Assembly: GCF_003479805.1 (NCBI RefSeq)
Contig: NZ_QUHV01000003.1
Span: forward strand, 91,184-155,183
Direction of reading: 5' to 3'
DNA: 64,000 bases
From: Collinsella sp. AF08-23
Lineage (GTDB): Bacteria > Actinomycetota > Coriobacteriia > Coriobacteriales > Coriobacteriaceae
In this document: one piece after another, positions 49,919-56,844 of the stretch
Layout of the letters: every line of letters begins with the position of its first letter
How positions within the stretch are numbered: the first letter of the stretch is position 1
Position numbers and translations under genes: made by a program
The notes under the pieces: generated by a model
Database searches by the model: none
What the model was told of the DNA's origin: nothing
Seen by the model: the letters and a program-made list of their open reading frames with translations, nothing else

Positions 49919-50476
49919 TTACTTTACGAGCATGAGTGCATCACCGACCTTGACGAGCGGGCGTCCGCCAAGCAGTGTGTTGGAGGAGCCCACGAGGTCG
50001 ATGGACTCGAGCTCATCGGGGTTGCTCACCACGCAGGTGACCACGTCATCGCAGCCCGCGGCCTTGATTGCCTCTTGATCGAAGGACAAGATCGGCTGCC
50101 CGGCAACGACGATATCGCCCGCCTCGACATAGCGGATGAAGCCCTTGCCGTCCATGTTGACGGTGTCCAGTCCAATGTGGACGAGGATCTTGGCACCTCC
50201 CTCGGTGAGCATGCCGATGGCGTGGTTGGTGACGGTGACCGCGTCAATGCGGCCGTTTGCAGGTGCGTACACGACGTTGCCAACGGGCAGGATGCCGTAG
50301 CCCTTACCGAGTAGCCCCTGGGCGATGGCTTCGTCGTCGATCTCCTTTTGGCTCACGAGCATACCCGAGATGGGCGCATACACGGTGTCGCCGCGCGTGG
50401 CGAACATCGCCGGCACCGGCGTTTGGGCATCGTCGGTGCTGTGGAACACGCTGGTGATTTTGGAGATAAAGCTCAT
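49919..50476 (-). CDS. crr: Glucose-type PTS enzyme IIA
   Basis: A 185-residue stand-alone EIIA of the glucose family. The phosphorylated residue is H100 in AKILVHIGLDTVNMDG and the partner is H85 in VTNHAIGML. VYAPISGMLVSQKEI and VVYAPANGRIDAVTVTNH are the standard entry motifs. GAGG precedes ATG at 50476 after a leader with a small hairpin. As a separate gene it may serve several IIBC permeases and, as in other bacteria, regulate uptake. No cognate permease lies in the window. Confidence 0.93.
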   Translation of the reverse strand: MSFISKITSVFHSTDDAQTPVPAMFATRGDTVYAPISGMLVSQKEIDDEAIAQGLLGKGYGILPVGNVVYAPANGRIDAVTVTNHAIGMLTEGGAKILVHIGLDTVNMDGKGFIRYVEAGDIVVAGQPILSFDQEAIKAAGCDDVVTCVVSNPDELESIDLVGSSNTLLGGRPLVKVGDALMLVK

Positions 50477-50502
50477 TGATTGCCTCCTGTGGCGAGCGAT
50501 GC

Positions 50503-50521
50503 GCGCCGAGTCCTTCGGCGC
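50503..50521 (-). promoter_or_regulatory. Leader hairpin of crr
   Basis: GCGCCGA pairs with TCGGCGC around a five-base loop in the leader, 27 bases before the crr ATG. It leaves the ribosome site free and may stabilise the 5' end. A TAGGAT hexamer near 50533-50538 could be the -10. Confidence 0.4.
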
Positions 50522-50625
50522 TTAAGACGTGTTAATCCTAGCCGATTTCGGGCTCTCGAGCGGGGACGCGGCAAGCGGAGCGGCCAACGGTCGCGTCATC
50601 GCCATATCATGGCGCAGGCCGGCGA

Positions 50626-51636
50626 TTATGAAGCGGCGAGATCGCGGTGGGCCGGCAGGCCATGCAGCCCCGTAGCCTCGGTACATCCGGCGACGATAGC
50701 CGCCTCGAGCGTCCTGGTCGCCATGAGTCCGAGAAGGTCGATGGGGATTGCGGCGCTCGTCTCCTCATCGAGCTCGCCGCTCGCGAGGATGTAGATCGTG
50801 TCGCCGTCATTGCTGGTGTGGGTGGGGCGGATGGTATGCGCATAGGCGTCCGCCGCCATTTGGGCAACCTTGGTGGCATGTGCCTTGGTGAGGTGTGCGT
50901 TCGTCACGATGCAGGAGATGGTGGTGTTCGTGCGGTCGAGCGGCATGGTCAGCTGCTCCGCCATGTCGAGCATCGCTTCCTCCATGTCGACGATCTCGGC
51001 TCCGTCGGTGCTGGTGCGCATACCCGCGATGGGGGAGAGCGTCGCGGGATCAATCACGTTGCCCACGGCGTTTACCGCAGAGATGGCTCCCATCTGAAGA
51101 GCGCCCAGCTGGAAGGCGCGTGCGCCAAGACCCGATTTCATGCAGCGGTCGGGTCCGCCGAGTTTGCCTACGGTGGCTCCGGTGCCCGCTCCGACGCATC
51201 CTTCGGCAAGGGGGAGCGATGAGGGTGTGACGAGCGCCTCGCGCACCGCCATGGCGCCGTCGAAGCTCGTGGGGCGCGCATGAGGGTTGGCGAAGGCGAG
51301 GTCGAACAGGCAGCTGGAGCACACGATGGGAACACGGCCTACGCCCACATCGAGCCCGATCCCGTGCTTCTCGAGCTCGGTGGCGGCTCCGGAAGCGGCC
51401 TCGAGTCCAAATGCCGATCCGCCGCTCAGTATAACGGCGTGCACCTTGTCGACGGTGTTTTCCGGCCTAAGTAGGTCTGTTTCGCGTGACGCCGGTGCCG
51501 CGCCGCGCACGTCCACACCACCCGTCGCCCCTTCGGGCGCGATGATCGCGGTGCACCCGGTGCCTCCAGCTCGGTCCGTGTAATGCCCGAACTTGAACCC
51601 CGGGATGGACGTGATGGGAATGGGGGTGAGGCTCAT
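50626..51636 (-). CDS. P1 family (S58/DmpA-NylC-like) peptidase
   Basis: A 336-residue N-terminal-nucleophile hydrolase of the DmpA/NylC fold, self-cleaved into two chains. The start IPITSIPGFKFGHYTDRAGG and the pattern VILSGGSAFGLEAASG are typical. GCVGAGTGATVGKLGG is the Gly-rich loop. Autocleavage probably occurs before Thr in RTNTTISCIVTNAHLTK, as in NylC relatives. The ATG at 51636 has only a weak GAAGAACGG ribosome site. It stands downstream of composite palindrome B. The natural substrate (beta-peptide, amide) is unknown. Confidence 0.88.
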   Translation of the reverse strand: MSLTPIPITSIPGFKFGHYTDRAGGTGCTAIIAPEGATGGVDVRGAAPASRETDLLRPENTVDKVHAVILSGGSAFGLEAASGAATELEKHGIGLDVGVGRVPIVCSSCLFDLAFANPHARPTSFDGAMAVREALVTPSSLPLAEGCVGAGTGATVGKLGGPDRCMKSGLGARAFQLGALQMGAISAVNAVGNVIDPATLSPIAGMRTSTDGAEIVDMEEAMLDMAEQLTMPLDRTNTTISCIVTNAHLTKAHATKVAQMAADAYAHTIRPTHTSNDGDTIYILASGELDEETSAAIPIDLLGLMATRTLEAAIVAGCTEATGLHGLPAHRDLAAS

Positions 51637-51694
51637 ATCAAATCCGTTCTTCTGGAAATATGATGTAAGCGAGGCGGGGGTGGGGGCGGCGGAG

Positions 51695-51792
51695 GGGCAT
51701 ATAAGGCCCGAGACGAGTTCCGCATGAGCCGAAGAGCCCAGTGGGCTCTTCGCGCGAGCCAGAACTGTCCGAGTATCGGGCCTTATATGCCC
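51695..51792. repeat. Composite palindrome, copy B
   Basis: The outer arms 51695-51711 and 51776-51792 are perfect 17-base reverse complements (GGGCATATAAGGCCCGA), extendable by three more pairs past one mismatch. Inside, CGAAGAGCCCA-G-TGGGCTCTTCG (51730-51752) matches the core of copy A apart from compensatory changes. AGTTC (51716-51720) pairs with GAACT. The outer arms bear no resemblance to those of copy A. It lies between the maf stop (51808) and the P1 peptidase start (51636). Confidence 0.85.
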
Positions 51793-51807
51793 ATCCGCAG
51801 CCCGCAA

Positions 51808-52359
51808 TTATCCTCGCAGCCTACGAATGACCTTCGCGATGGGGAGACCGAGCACGTTGTAGAAGTCACCGTCGATCTTCTCGACGAGCATGCGGCCATG
51901 TTGGCCTTGGATGCCATAGGCGCCCGCCTTGTCCATCGGCTCACCGGTTTCGACGTAAGCGTCGATTTCGGCGTCGGTCAGCTCGTAGAAAGTGACGTCC
52001 GTGATGTCGACGAAGGAATTGACGGAATCTCCCCGCGCGATGCAGACGCCCGTGGCGACCTGGTGGGTCTTGCCTGACAGGCTATGCAGCATACGGCGCG
52101 CATCGGCCTTGCCAGCGGGCTTTCCAAGGAGCTCGCCGTCCAAAGCGACGATGGTGTCGGCGGCGATCACAGGCTCGTCGAGTTCGGCGTGCTGCCGCGC
52201 AACGGCCTGCGCTTTGGCGCGAGCAAGGCGCTCAACGAGCTCAAACGGCCCCTCACCGGGGAGGACGGACTCGTCGATGTCGGCGGGGATCACGCGGATC
52301 TCGAAGCCCGCCTCGCCCATGAGCTCGATGCGTCGAGGAGATTGGGATGCGAGGATCAC
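51808..52359 (-). CDS. Maf-like nucleoside triphosphate pyrophosphatase
   Basis: A 183-residue Maf/YhdE-type house-cleaning pyrophosphatase acting on non-canonical or free dTTP/UTP. MILASQSPRRIELMGEAGF is the signature phosphate loop, ADIDES, VIAADTIVALDGELLGKP and SLSGKTHQVATGVCI follow, and the catalytic GEPMDKAGAYGIQGQHG is intact. GTG overlaps the DJ-1 gene's stop by four bases. AAGGACGG is 11 bases away, so coupling is likely. Confidence 0.94.
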   Translation of the reverse strand: MILASQSPRRIELMGEAGFEIRVIPADIDESVLPGEGPFELVERLARAKAQAVARQHAELDEPVIAADTIVALDGELLGKPAGKADARRMLHSLSGKTHQVATGVCIARGDSVNSFVDITDVTFYELTDAEIDAYVETGEPMDKAGAYGIQGQHGRMLVEKIDGDFYNVLGLPIAKVIRRLRG

Positions 52360-52901
52360 AGCTGGATGCCGTCCTTAACCTTGTCGACGGCGACCTTGCC
52401 GGCGATGTCGTTCAAAATGGCGAGTGCGAAGGGAAGCGCCTGCCCCATGCCGGAGGCGGTGATGATGTTGCCATCGACGATCACGGTACGCTCTCCAGCA
52501 TGGCAGCCCTCGGGGAAGTTGCTGTCAAAACCTGGGAAGCACGTGGCGCGATGCCCCTCCAAAACGCCCAGTTCGGCCAAGATGAATGGGGCGGCGCAAA
52601 TGGCGGCGACGTGTTTGGTGGCGGCGAACTCGCGCACGAGCTCGCAGACGCGCTCATTGGCGCGCAGGTTCGTGGCTCCGGGGAGTCCTCCGGGGAGCAC
52701 GATGTAGTCGTAGTCCGAGAAGTCGATCTCGTCGAGCATGGCGTCGCAGGTCACGGGAATCTGCTGGGAGGTGACCACATCGCGCGAGTCCATGATTGAG
52801 ACGAGCGCGGTGCGAACGCCACCCCTTCTCAACACGTCGACGACGGTTAGGCATTCGATGGTCTCGAAACCATCTGCGGCGAGTACGGCAACTCCGGCCA
52901 T
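52356..52901 (-). CDS. DJ-1/PfpI family protein
   Basis: A 181-residue class I amidotransferase-like protein of the DJ-1/YajL type. The acidic residue is E14 in ADGFETIECLTVVDVLRRG. YIVLPGGLPGATNLRAN precedes the nucleophile elbow AAICAAPFILAELG, whose Cys is the reactive residue. ITASGMGQALPFALAIL is typical near the end. GAGAGGA precedes ATG. It is first in a two-gene unit with maf. Suggested functions are protein repair or deglycation and redox protection; none can be proved here. Confidence 0.92.
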   Translation of the reverse strand: MAGVAVLAADGFETIECLTVVDVLRRGGVRTALVSIMDSRDVVTSQQIPVTCDAMLDEIDFSDYDYIVLPGGLPGATNLRANERVCELVREFAATKHVAAICAAPFILAELGVLEGHRATCFPGFDSNFPEGCHAGERTVIVDGNIITASGMGQALPFALAILNDIAGKVAVDKVKDGIQL

Positions 52902-52977
52902 GGCAGGTCCTCTCGATTGGGTGCAGCGATGCCGGACTTATACCCGATTCGCCCGCGCCCATATCAATGACGCACAT

Positions 52978-52997
52978 GGTGCAATTGGGGACGTGTC
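52978..52997. repeat. Dispersed AATTGGGGACG motif
   Basis: GGTGCAATTGGGGACGTGTC lies at the 3' end of the methyltransferase gene and in the gap to the DJ-1 gene. It matches the reverse complement at 29055-29081 over AATTGGGGACGT. No self-complementary partner is preserved here, so it may be a decayed half. Confidence 0.4.
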
Positions 52998-54310
52998 TAT
53001 GCGCGGGTGAGCCTTACGACGGTCTCGCAATGGAAGGTCTGCGGGAACAGGTCGACAGGTGTTGCCCAGACCGGGCGGAAGGTGCCCTCCTCGACAAAGC
53101 GGCGCAAGTCCCTGGCGAGGGTGGCGGGGTCGCATGACACGTAAGCGACGTCGCGGGCGCTCGTGGATGCGATGAGGTCGATCGCCTCGGGCGCAAGGCC
53201 GGCTCGCGGCGGGTCGACAACGAGTACGTCGGCGTCCTCGTCGGGGAACTCGCGCACGGCGTCGCCGCCGATCACATCGACGTTGGTGAGGTTGGCGATG
53301 TCGAGGTTGCGGCGCAGGTCGCGCACGGCGGGTCCATAAGACTCGACGGCGCTCACGAAATCGCAGCGGCGGGCGAGCGGCAGGGTGAAGGTGCCGGCGC
53401 CGCAGTACAGGTCGATACCGAGCTCGTTGGGCTGTGGGTCCAGCGCCTCCATGACCAGGTCGATGAGGATCTCGGCCGCCTTGGTGTTTACCTGGAAGAA
53501 CGAGGGCGCGGACAGGCGCATGTTCTCCTCGCCGATCTTCTCGGTCCAGGAACCTTCGCCGGCGAGAGCCTCGACGCCGGCCACGCGGCGGGCGCGCTTT
53601 TCTCCCTTGGACATGACGCGTACCACACTTGTGGCGCGCACGGCATCACCCAACACGCGTGAGACCTGGGCGCGCGGGAACGCTCCGGTGGGGGTCCACA
53701 GGGCGACTTCTAGCGCGCCGGTGCGACGGCTTGAGCGGATGCCGACGCGTTCAAGTTCGAGGTCACGAGAATTGCCGAGGAAGCCGAGGGCTCCCGTGAC
53801 GGCTTTGATCGCCTTGGCGTGTTTCTTGCTGAAGAGGGGGCAGGTGTCAACTTTGATGATCTGGTTCGGATCACGTCCATGAAGGCCAAGGCGGAACTTA
53901 CCGTTTTCGCGGATGGGGGCGAGCTCGATCTTATTGCGGTATCCCCAGGGCTCTTTGGCATGGCGAATGGGGCGCATGAGAGCGGAGACCTCATCTGCAG
54001 AGAATTTACCGATGCGCATGAGGGCACTGCGGAGGTTTTCCTCCTTGGCTTCGAGTTGTGCGTCATATGCCAGGCCGCCCCACGGGCACCCCCCGCAGAT
54101 GCCGGCAAAGGGACAGGGAGAGTGCTCGCGCATAGGGGAGGGCTCGATGACTTCTTCGACGGTGGCGCGGGAGAACGAAGAACCGTTCTCCGTGATGCGG
54201 GCTTCAACCGTATCCCCGATGAGGCCACCAGACACGAAGACCGCCTTCCCCTCATCCGTGTGGGCGAGTCCGTTCGGTCCGTAGGTCATGGTTTCGATGC
54301 TGAGCCTCAT
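52997..54310 (-). CDS. RlmD/RumA-type RNA (uracil-5-)-methyltransferase
   Basis: A 437-residue m5U methyltransferase of the TrmA/RumA superfamily. A TRAM-like N-terminus (GLIGDTVEARITENG) leads to a 4Fe-4S cluster: CPFAGICGGC plus a distant CPLF gives the four cysteines. SAM binding is in LGIDLYCGAGTFTLPLA. VLVVDPPRAGLAPEAID and the catalytic Cys in VAYVSCDPATLARDL are present. ATG at 54310 follows CAGGAGG; an in-frame 64-codon extension is rejected. The precise base (U1939 or U747 type in 23S rRNA, or tRNA U54) is not determined. Confidence 0.93.
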   Translation of the reverse strand: MRLSIETMTYGPNGLAHTDEGKAVFVSGGLIGDTVEARITENGSSFSRATVEEVIEPSPMREHSPCPFAGICGGCPWGGLAYDAQLEAKEENLRSALMRIGKFSADEVSALMRPIRHAKEPWGYRNKIELAPIRENGKFRLGLHGRDPNQIIKVDTCPLFSKKHAKAIKAVTGALGFLGNSRDLELERVGIRSSRRTGALEVALWTPTGAFPRAQVSRVLGDAVRATSVVRVMSKGEKRARRVAGVEALAGEGSWTEKIGEENMRLSAPSFFQVNTKAAEILIDLVMEALDPQPNELGIDLYCGAGTFTLPLARRCDFVSAVESYGPAVRDLRRNLDIANLTNVDVIGGDAVREFPDEDADVLVVDPPRAGLAPEAIDLIASTSARDVAYVSCDPATLARDLRRFVEEGTFRPVWATPVDLFPQTFHCETVVRLTRA

Positions 54311-54469
54311 AGCGCCTCCTGTGGAGCGTTTTCGAATGAGCCAAGTATTGCAGTTCGGGGGGCATATCCGCGCCATGGCGCACAAAATTGGCCGCATATA
54401 CGCGGCCTGTACACAATCCTCCACCAACAACTTTTCTAAGTCAAGACTGGTATCGCAATCGACATGCCG

Positions 54470-54475
54470 TATGAT
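54470..54475 (+). promoter_or_regulatory. Promoter -10 of the 6S-like RNA
   Basis: TATGAT stands seven bases before the inferred RNA 5' end near 54482. No strong -35 is visible at 16-18 bases. Confidence 0.45.
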
Positions 54476-54481
54476 GAAGGT

Positions 54482-54650
54482 GTTCCGCCCCCCGCGGAGC
54501 AACTGGGTGAACCGTCGCGTTTATTTAGGGAGCCCACACAGTCGGCATAGTACAGGTATCCTTCGTTGTTAAGGAAGCTGGAACCGCACGATGAGGGCAC
54601 CCACCTTGCAGAGGTGGGTTCATTTTCGTGAAGTGGGGGGCGGTCTTTTT
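54482..54650 (+). ncRNA. ssrS: 6S-like RNA
   Basis: A structured RNA of about 165-170 bases with no open frame. Its ends pair as CCGCCCCCC (54485-54493) with GGGGGGCGG (54635-54643), followed by TTTTT. Inside, TCCTT pairs with AAGGA at the tip. On the 3' side a nested stem, CACGA/TCGTG enclosing ACCCACCT-TGCAG-AGGTGGGT, matches the small hairpin beside the central bubble of 6S RNA. Such RNAs bind sigma-70 RNA polymerase. Size, closing stem, terminator and internal hairpin fit 6S; the central bubble was not modelled. SRP RNA was considered and its core is absent. Confidence 0.55.
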
Positions 54651-54672
54651 GTGTCGCTACGTGAGAGAGCCT

Positions 54673-54732
54673 ATGTGAGGGAACGTGGGTTTGAAACAAC
54701 AGAGGTTCTTTCAAACCCACGTTCCCTCACAT
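54673..54732. repeat. Perfect 24-bp inverted repeat
   Basis: Arms 54673-54696 and 54709-54732 (ATGTGAGGGAACGTGGG onward) are exact reverse complements, with a 12-base loop and TTTT after. It is free-standing, 23 bases after the 6S terminator. A decayed second copy begins at 54761. Confidence 0.85.
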
Positions 54733-54760
54733 TTTTAGGCCTGGTAATGTGATTTATCAT

Positions 54761-54806
54761 GGGTTTGAAACGATCACCCTGATTTCAAATCGACGTCTCC
54801 TCACAA
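54761..54806. repeat. Degenerate copy of the neighbouring inverted repeat
   Basis: GGGTTTGAAA, a 12-base loop, TTTCAAA and then ACGTCTCCTCACA repeat the order of the perfect element at 54673-54732 (ACGTTCCCTCACA there), with the left arm largely lost. Loop length is the same. It shows that the element has been duplicated. Confidence 0.6.
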
Positions 54807-54899
54807 TATCCCGGCCATCTTATCGACCTCTTCGGCCACCGCGCTTGCGGCACCACGTTCGGGTTGCCGATGCTGTAGAAAATAAACTCAGTTTTTGCG

Positions 54900-54927
54900 T
54901 TGACATCGCGCGTGCGGTTGCTAGAAT
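54900..54927 (+). promoter_or_regulatory. Promoter of the tRNA gene
   Basis: A consensus TTGACA (54900-54905) and TGC-TAGAAT (-10 at 54922-54927) are 16 bases apart. The tRNA begins 14 bases later. Confidence 0.82.
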
Positions 54928-54940
54928 GTTCACTTGTCCT

Positions 54941-55016
54941 GGGGACGTAGCTCAGCTGGGAGAGCGCCTCGGTCGCATCGAGGAGGTCGAGGGTTCGATC
55001 CCCTTCGTCTCCACCA
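54941..55016 (+). tRNA. tRNA-Ala(CGC)
   Basis: A 76-base cloverleaf: acceptor GGGGACG with CGTCTCC, D stem GCTC/GAGC, anticodon stem CCTCG/CGAGG with loop GTCGCAT (anticodon CGC, reading GCG), T stem GAGGG/CCCTT (one G-T pair) with TTCGATC. CCA is encoded. The third acceptor pair is G-T, corresponding to the G3-U70 alanine identity element. It has its own promoter and terminator. Confidence 0.95.
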
Positions 55017-55029
55017 CAGGATTTGATTA

Positions 55030-55052
55030 GGCTCCGGCAACGGAGCCTTTTT
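55030..55052 (+). terminator. Intrinsic terminator of the tRNA gene
   Basis: GGCTCCG-GCAA-CGGAGCC has a 7-bp stem and tetraloop, followed by TTTTT. It is 13 bases past the tRNA 3' end. Confidence 0.92.
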
Positions 55053-55226
55053 CATATGTAGAGGACCTGCTTGCGGCGGGTGTTCGGGGCGCCCGATCCG
55101 CTTTGGGTGCCCAGGTTCGCCCGTTCCGCCTCAAGCGCTCGCTGGCGCCTGTGTCTGCGGTCCGCATTTTCGGCGTCGATGCCCGACTTCCGCGGCGCGA
55201 GCCGCTTGTCTTGAAGGACGTACGCT

Positions 55227-56198
55227 ATGATCGCCTTGCTCGATCCGTCATCTCTTATCCATTGCGAGCTGTGCCCCCGCCGGTGCCGCGCCAACCGTGC
55301 CGCGGGTGAGCGCGGCGTGTGTGGGGCCGGAGGTGCGCTCAAGATTGCCCGTGCTGCCCTGCATTTTTGGGAGGAGCCTCCCATTTCGGGAGAGGCGGGG
55401 TCCGGTACGATCTTCTTCTCCGCATGCCCACTCAAGTGCGTCTATTGCCAGAACCACGAGATCTCGACGGGGGGATTCGGCATCGAAGTCGAACCGGAGC
55501 GTCTTGTCGAGATCATGCTCGAGCTCCAGGCCCAGGGTGCGCATAACATCAACCTGGTGACGGCGACCCATTTCGCGCATCTGCTGCCCGATGCAATCGC
55601 CGAGGCCCGCTCCCAAGGCCTCTCCATTCCCATCGTGTACAACACAAGTGGATATGAGCGCGAGGAAGCGGTTGCGGAGTTGGGCGATCTCGTTGACATC
55701 TGGCTCGTTGACTACAAGTATGCTGATGCCTCTTTAGGGCGTGCGCTCTCGCATGTGCCCGATTACCCAGAGGTCGCATCGAGAGCCCTCAAGCGCATGT
55801 GCGCCGAGGTCGCACGGCGCGGGGGAAAGCTCATTCGTGAGGATGGCATCATGGAGCGCGGCGTCATCGTCCGCCATCTCGTGCTTCCCGGCAGCGCGGC
55901 CGACTCGTGCGCGGTCCTCGATCGGGTCTGGGAAATCGCCGGGGATGTACCCATCTCGGTGATGAACCAGTACACCCCGAATGAGCGGATGCGCGCCTCC
56001 GAGGGGGATCTGGCTCGCGCGGTGAGCGCGTCGGAGTACGAGCTCGTGCTCGATCACGCCGACGAACTTGGCTTTAGCACCATGTTCTGGCAAGAGGGCG
56101 GTGCCGTGGACGAGAGTTTTACCCCGGTGTTCGATACCACCGGCGTGCTTCGCGCCGCCGACGCCGTCGATGCCGCCGATTCAGCTTGCCGCGGATAA
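55227..56198 (+). CDS. Radical SAM protein (PflA-like, AmmeMemoRadiSam-related)
   Basis: A 323-residue radical SAM enzyme. The cluster cysteines are C67, C71 and C74 in SACPLKCVYCQN. Before them are CELCPRRCRANR and VCG, giving four further cysteines (13, 16, 20, 32) as in the PflX group. The chain continues with NINLVTATHFAHLLPDAIAEA, VYNTSGYE, WLVDYKYAD and IVRHLVLPGS, all usual for this group, and NQYTPN near the end. GAAGGA precedes ATG. No glycyl-radical enzyme gene is adjacent, so its substrate is unknown. It starts 175 bases past the tRNA terminator. Confidence 0.9.
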   Translation: MIALLDPSSLIHCELCPRRCRANRAAGERGVCGAGGALKIARAALHFWEEPPISGEAGSGTIFFSACPLKCVYCQNHEISTGGFGIEVEPERLVEIMLELQAQGAHNINLVTATHFAHLLPDAIAEARSQGLSIPIVYNTSGYEREEAVAELGDLVDIWLVDYKYADASLGRALSHVPDYPEVASRALKRMCAEVARRGGKLIREDGIMERGVIVRHLVLPGSAADSCAVLDRVWEIAGDVPISVMNQYTPNERMRASEGDLARAVSASEYELVLDHADELGFSTMFWQEGGAVDESFTPVFDTTGVLRAADAVDAADSACRG

Positions 56199-56325
56199 CG
56201 CGGCGCTGGGGTTTCGCGCTCGTTTCGCGGGCATCGCCACGCCCGCTCCTCGAAATAATCTCCCACGCTGAACGGGTATACTGCTTGCCATCTGCTTGCA
56301 TGTGCGTTTTGGAAGGGGCCCTCAT

Positions 56326-56751
56326 ATGGCCGATTCACATATGACGACGCTAACCGATGGTGAGCGCGAGGAGCTTGAGGCCCTGCGTGCCGAGAAGGCC
56401 CGTCGCGAGGAGGAAGAGCGCGCCCGAGCCGAGCGCGAGGAGCTCGATGCTCTGCGTGCCGAGCAGGCGAAGGTGGACGCCCAAATCCTTGCCGAGCGCG
56501 CCGCCACGCGGGAACATCGCGTCGCGCAGGATCCTCTTGAATCCGCGTCTTCGCGCCGCGCCTCTTCAGGCGCATCTCCCGCCCCCGCGGACCACAACCC
56601 CCCGCAGGACAAGACGTTCGGTCAGCGCATGGTCACCTCGAGCGCCGTCGACGGCGACGGTATCCCCACCATGCCCGTTGCGCAAAAGATCATCATCGCC
56701 GCCGCCCTTATCGCGCTCGTGGCGTTCATCATCTACACGGTTACGCGTTAG
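56326..56751 (+). CDS. Coiled-coil protein with C-terminal membrane anchor
   Basis: A 141-residue protein with a highly charged coiled coil (DGEREELEALRAEKARREEE, then a near-repeat REELDALRAEQAK) over residues 8-65. A Ser/Ala/Pro linker and one membrane helix at about 118-138 (KIIIAAALIALVAFIIYTV) follow, leaving a two- or three-residue tail. It is thus tail-anchored with the coil in the cytoplasm. GGAAGGGG precedes ATG at 56326; an extension to 56296 is unlikely. No family is recognised. It may scaffold proteins at the membrane. Confidence 0.78.
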   Translation: MADSHMTTLTDGEREELEALRAEKARREEEERARAEREELDALRAEQAKVDAQILAERAATREHRVAQDPLESASSRRASSGASPAPADHNPPQDKTFGQRMVTSSAVDGDGIPTMPVAQKIIIAAALIALVAFIIYTVTR

Positions 56752-56844
56752 ACCGCCCGCGCTGCCCTTCTCTCGCGTTCACGTTCGTCGATGGCGCTTC
56801 AAATCGACGAGGTCCTCAATCGCAGACACGTTAGGAGCCGTCTC

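Noticed and set aside
54482..54650. SRP (4.5S) RNA at the 6S-like locus
   Set aside because: The conserved GGAAGGAAGCAGC-type core is absent; GGAAGC occurs but in the wrong structural context.
54761..54806. Second terminator for the 6S-like RNA
   Set aside because: The hairpin is degenerate and lacks a U-tract. It is better explained as a decayed copy of the inverted repeat at 54673.
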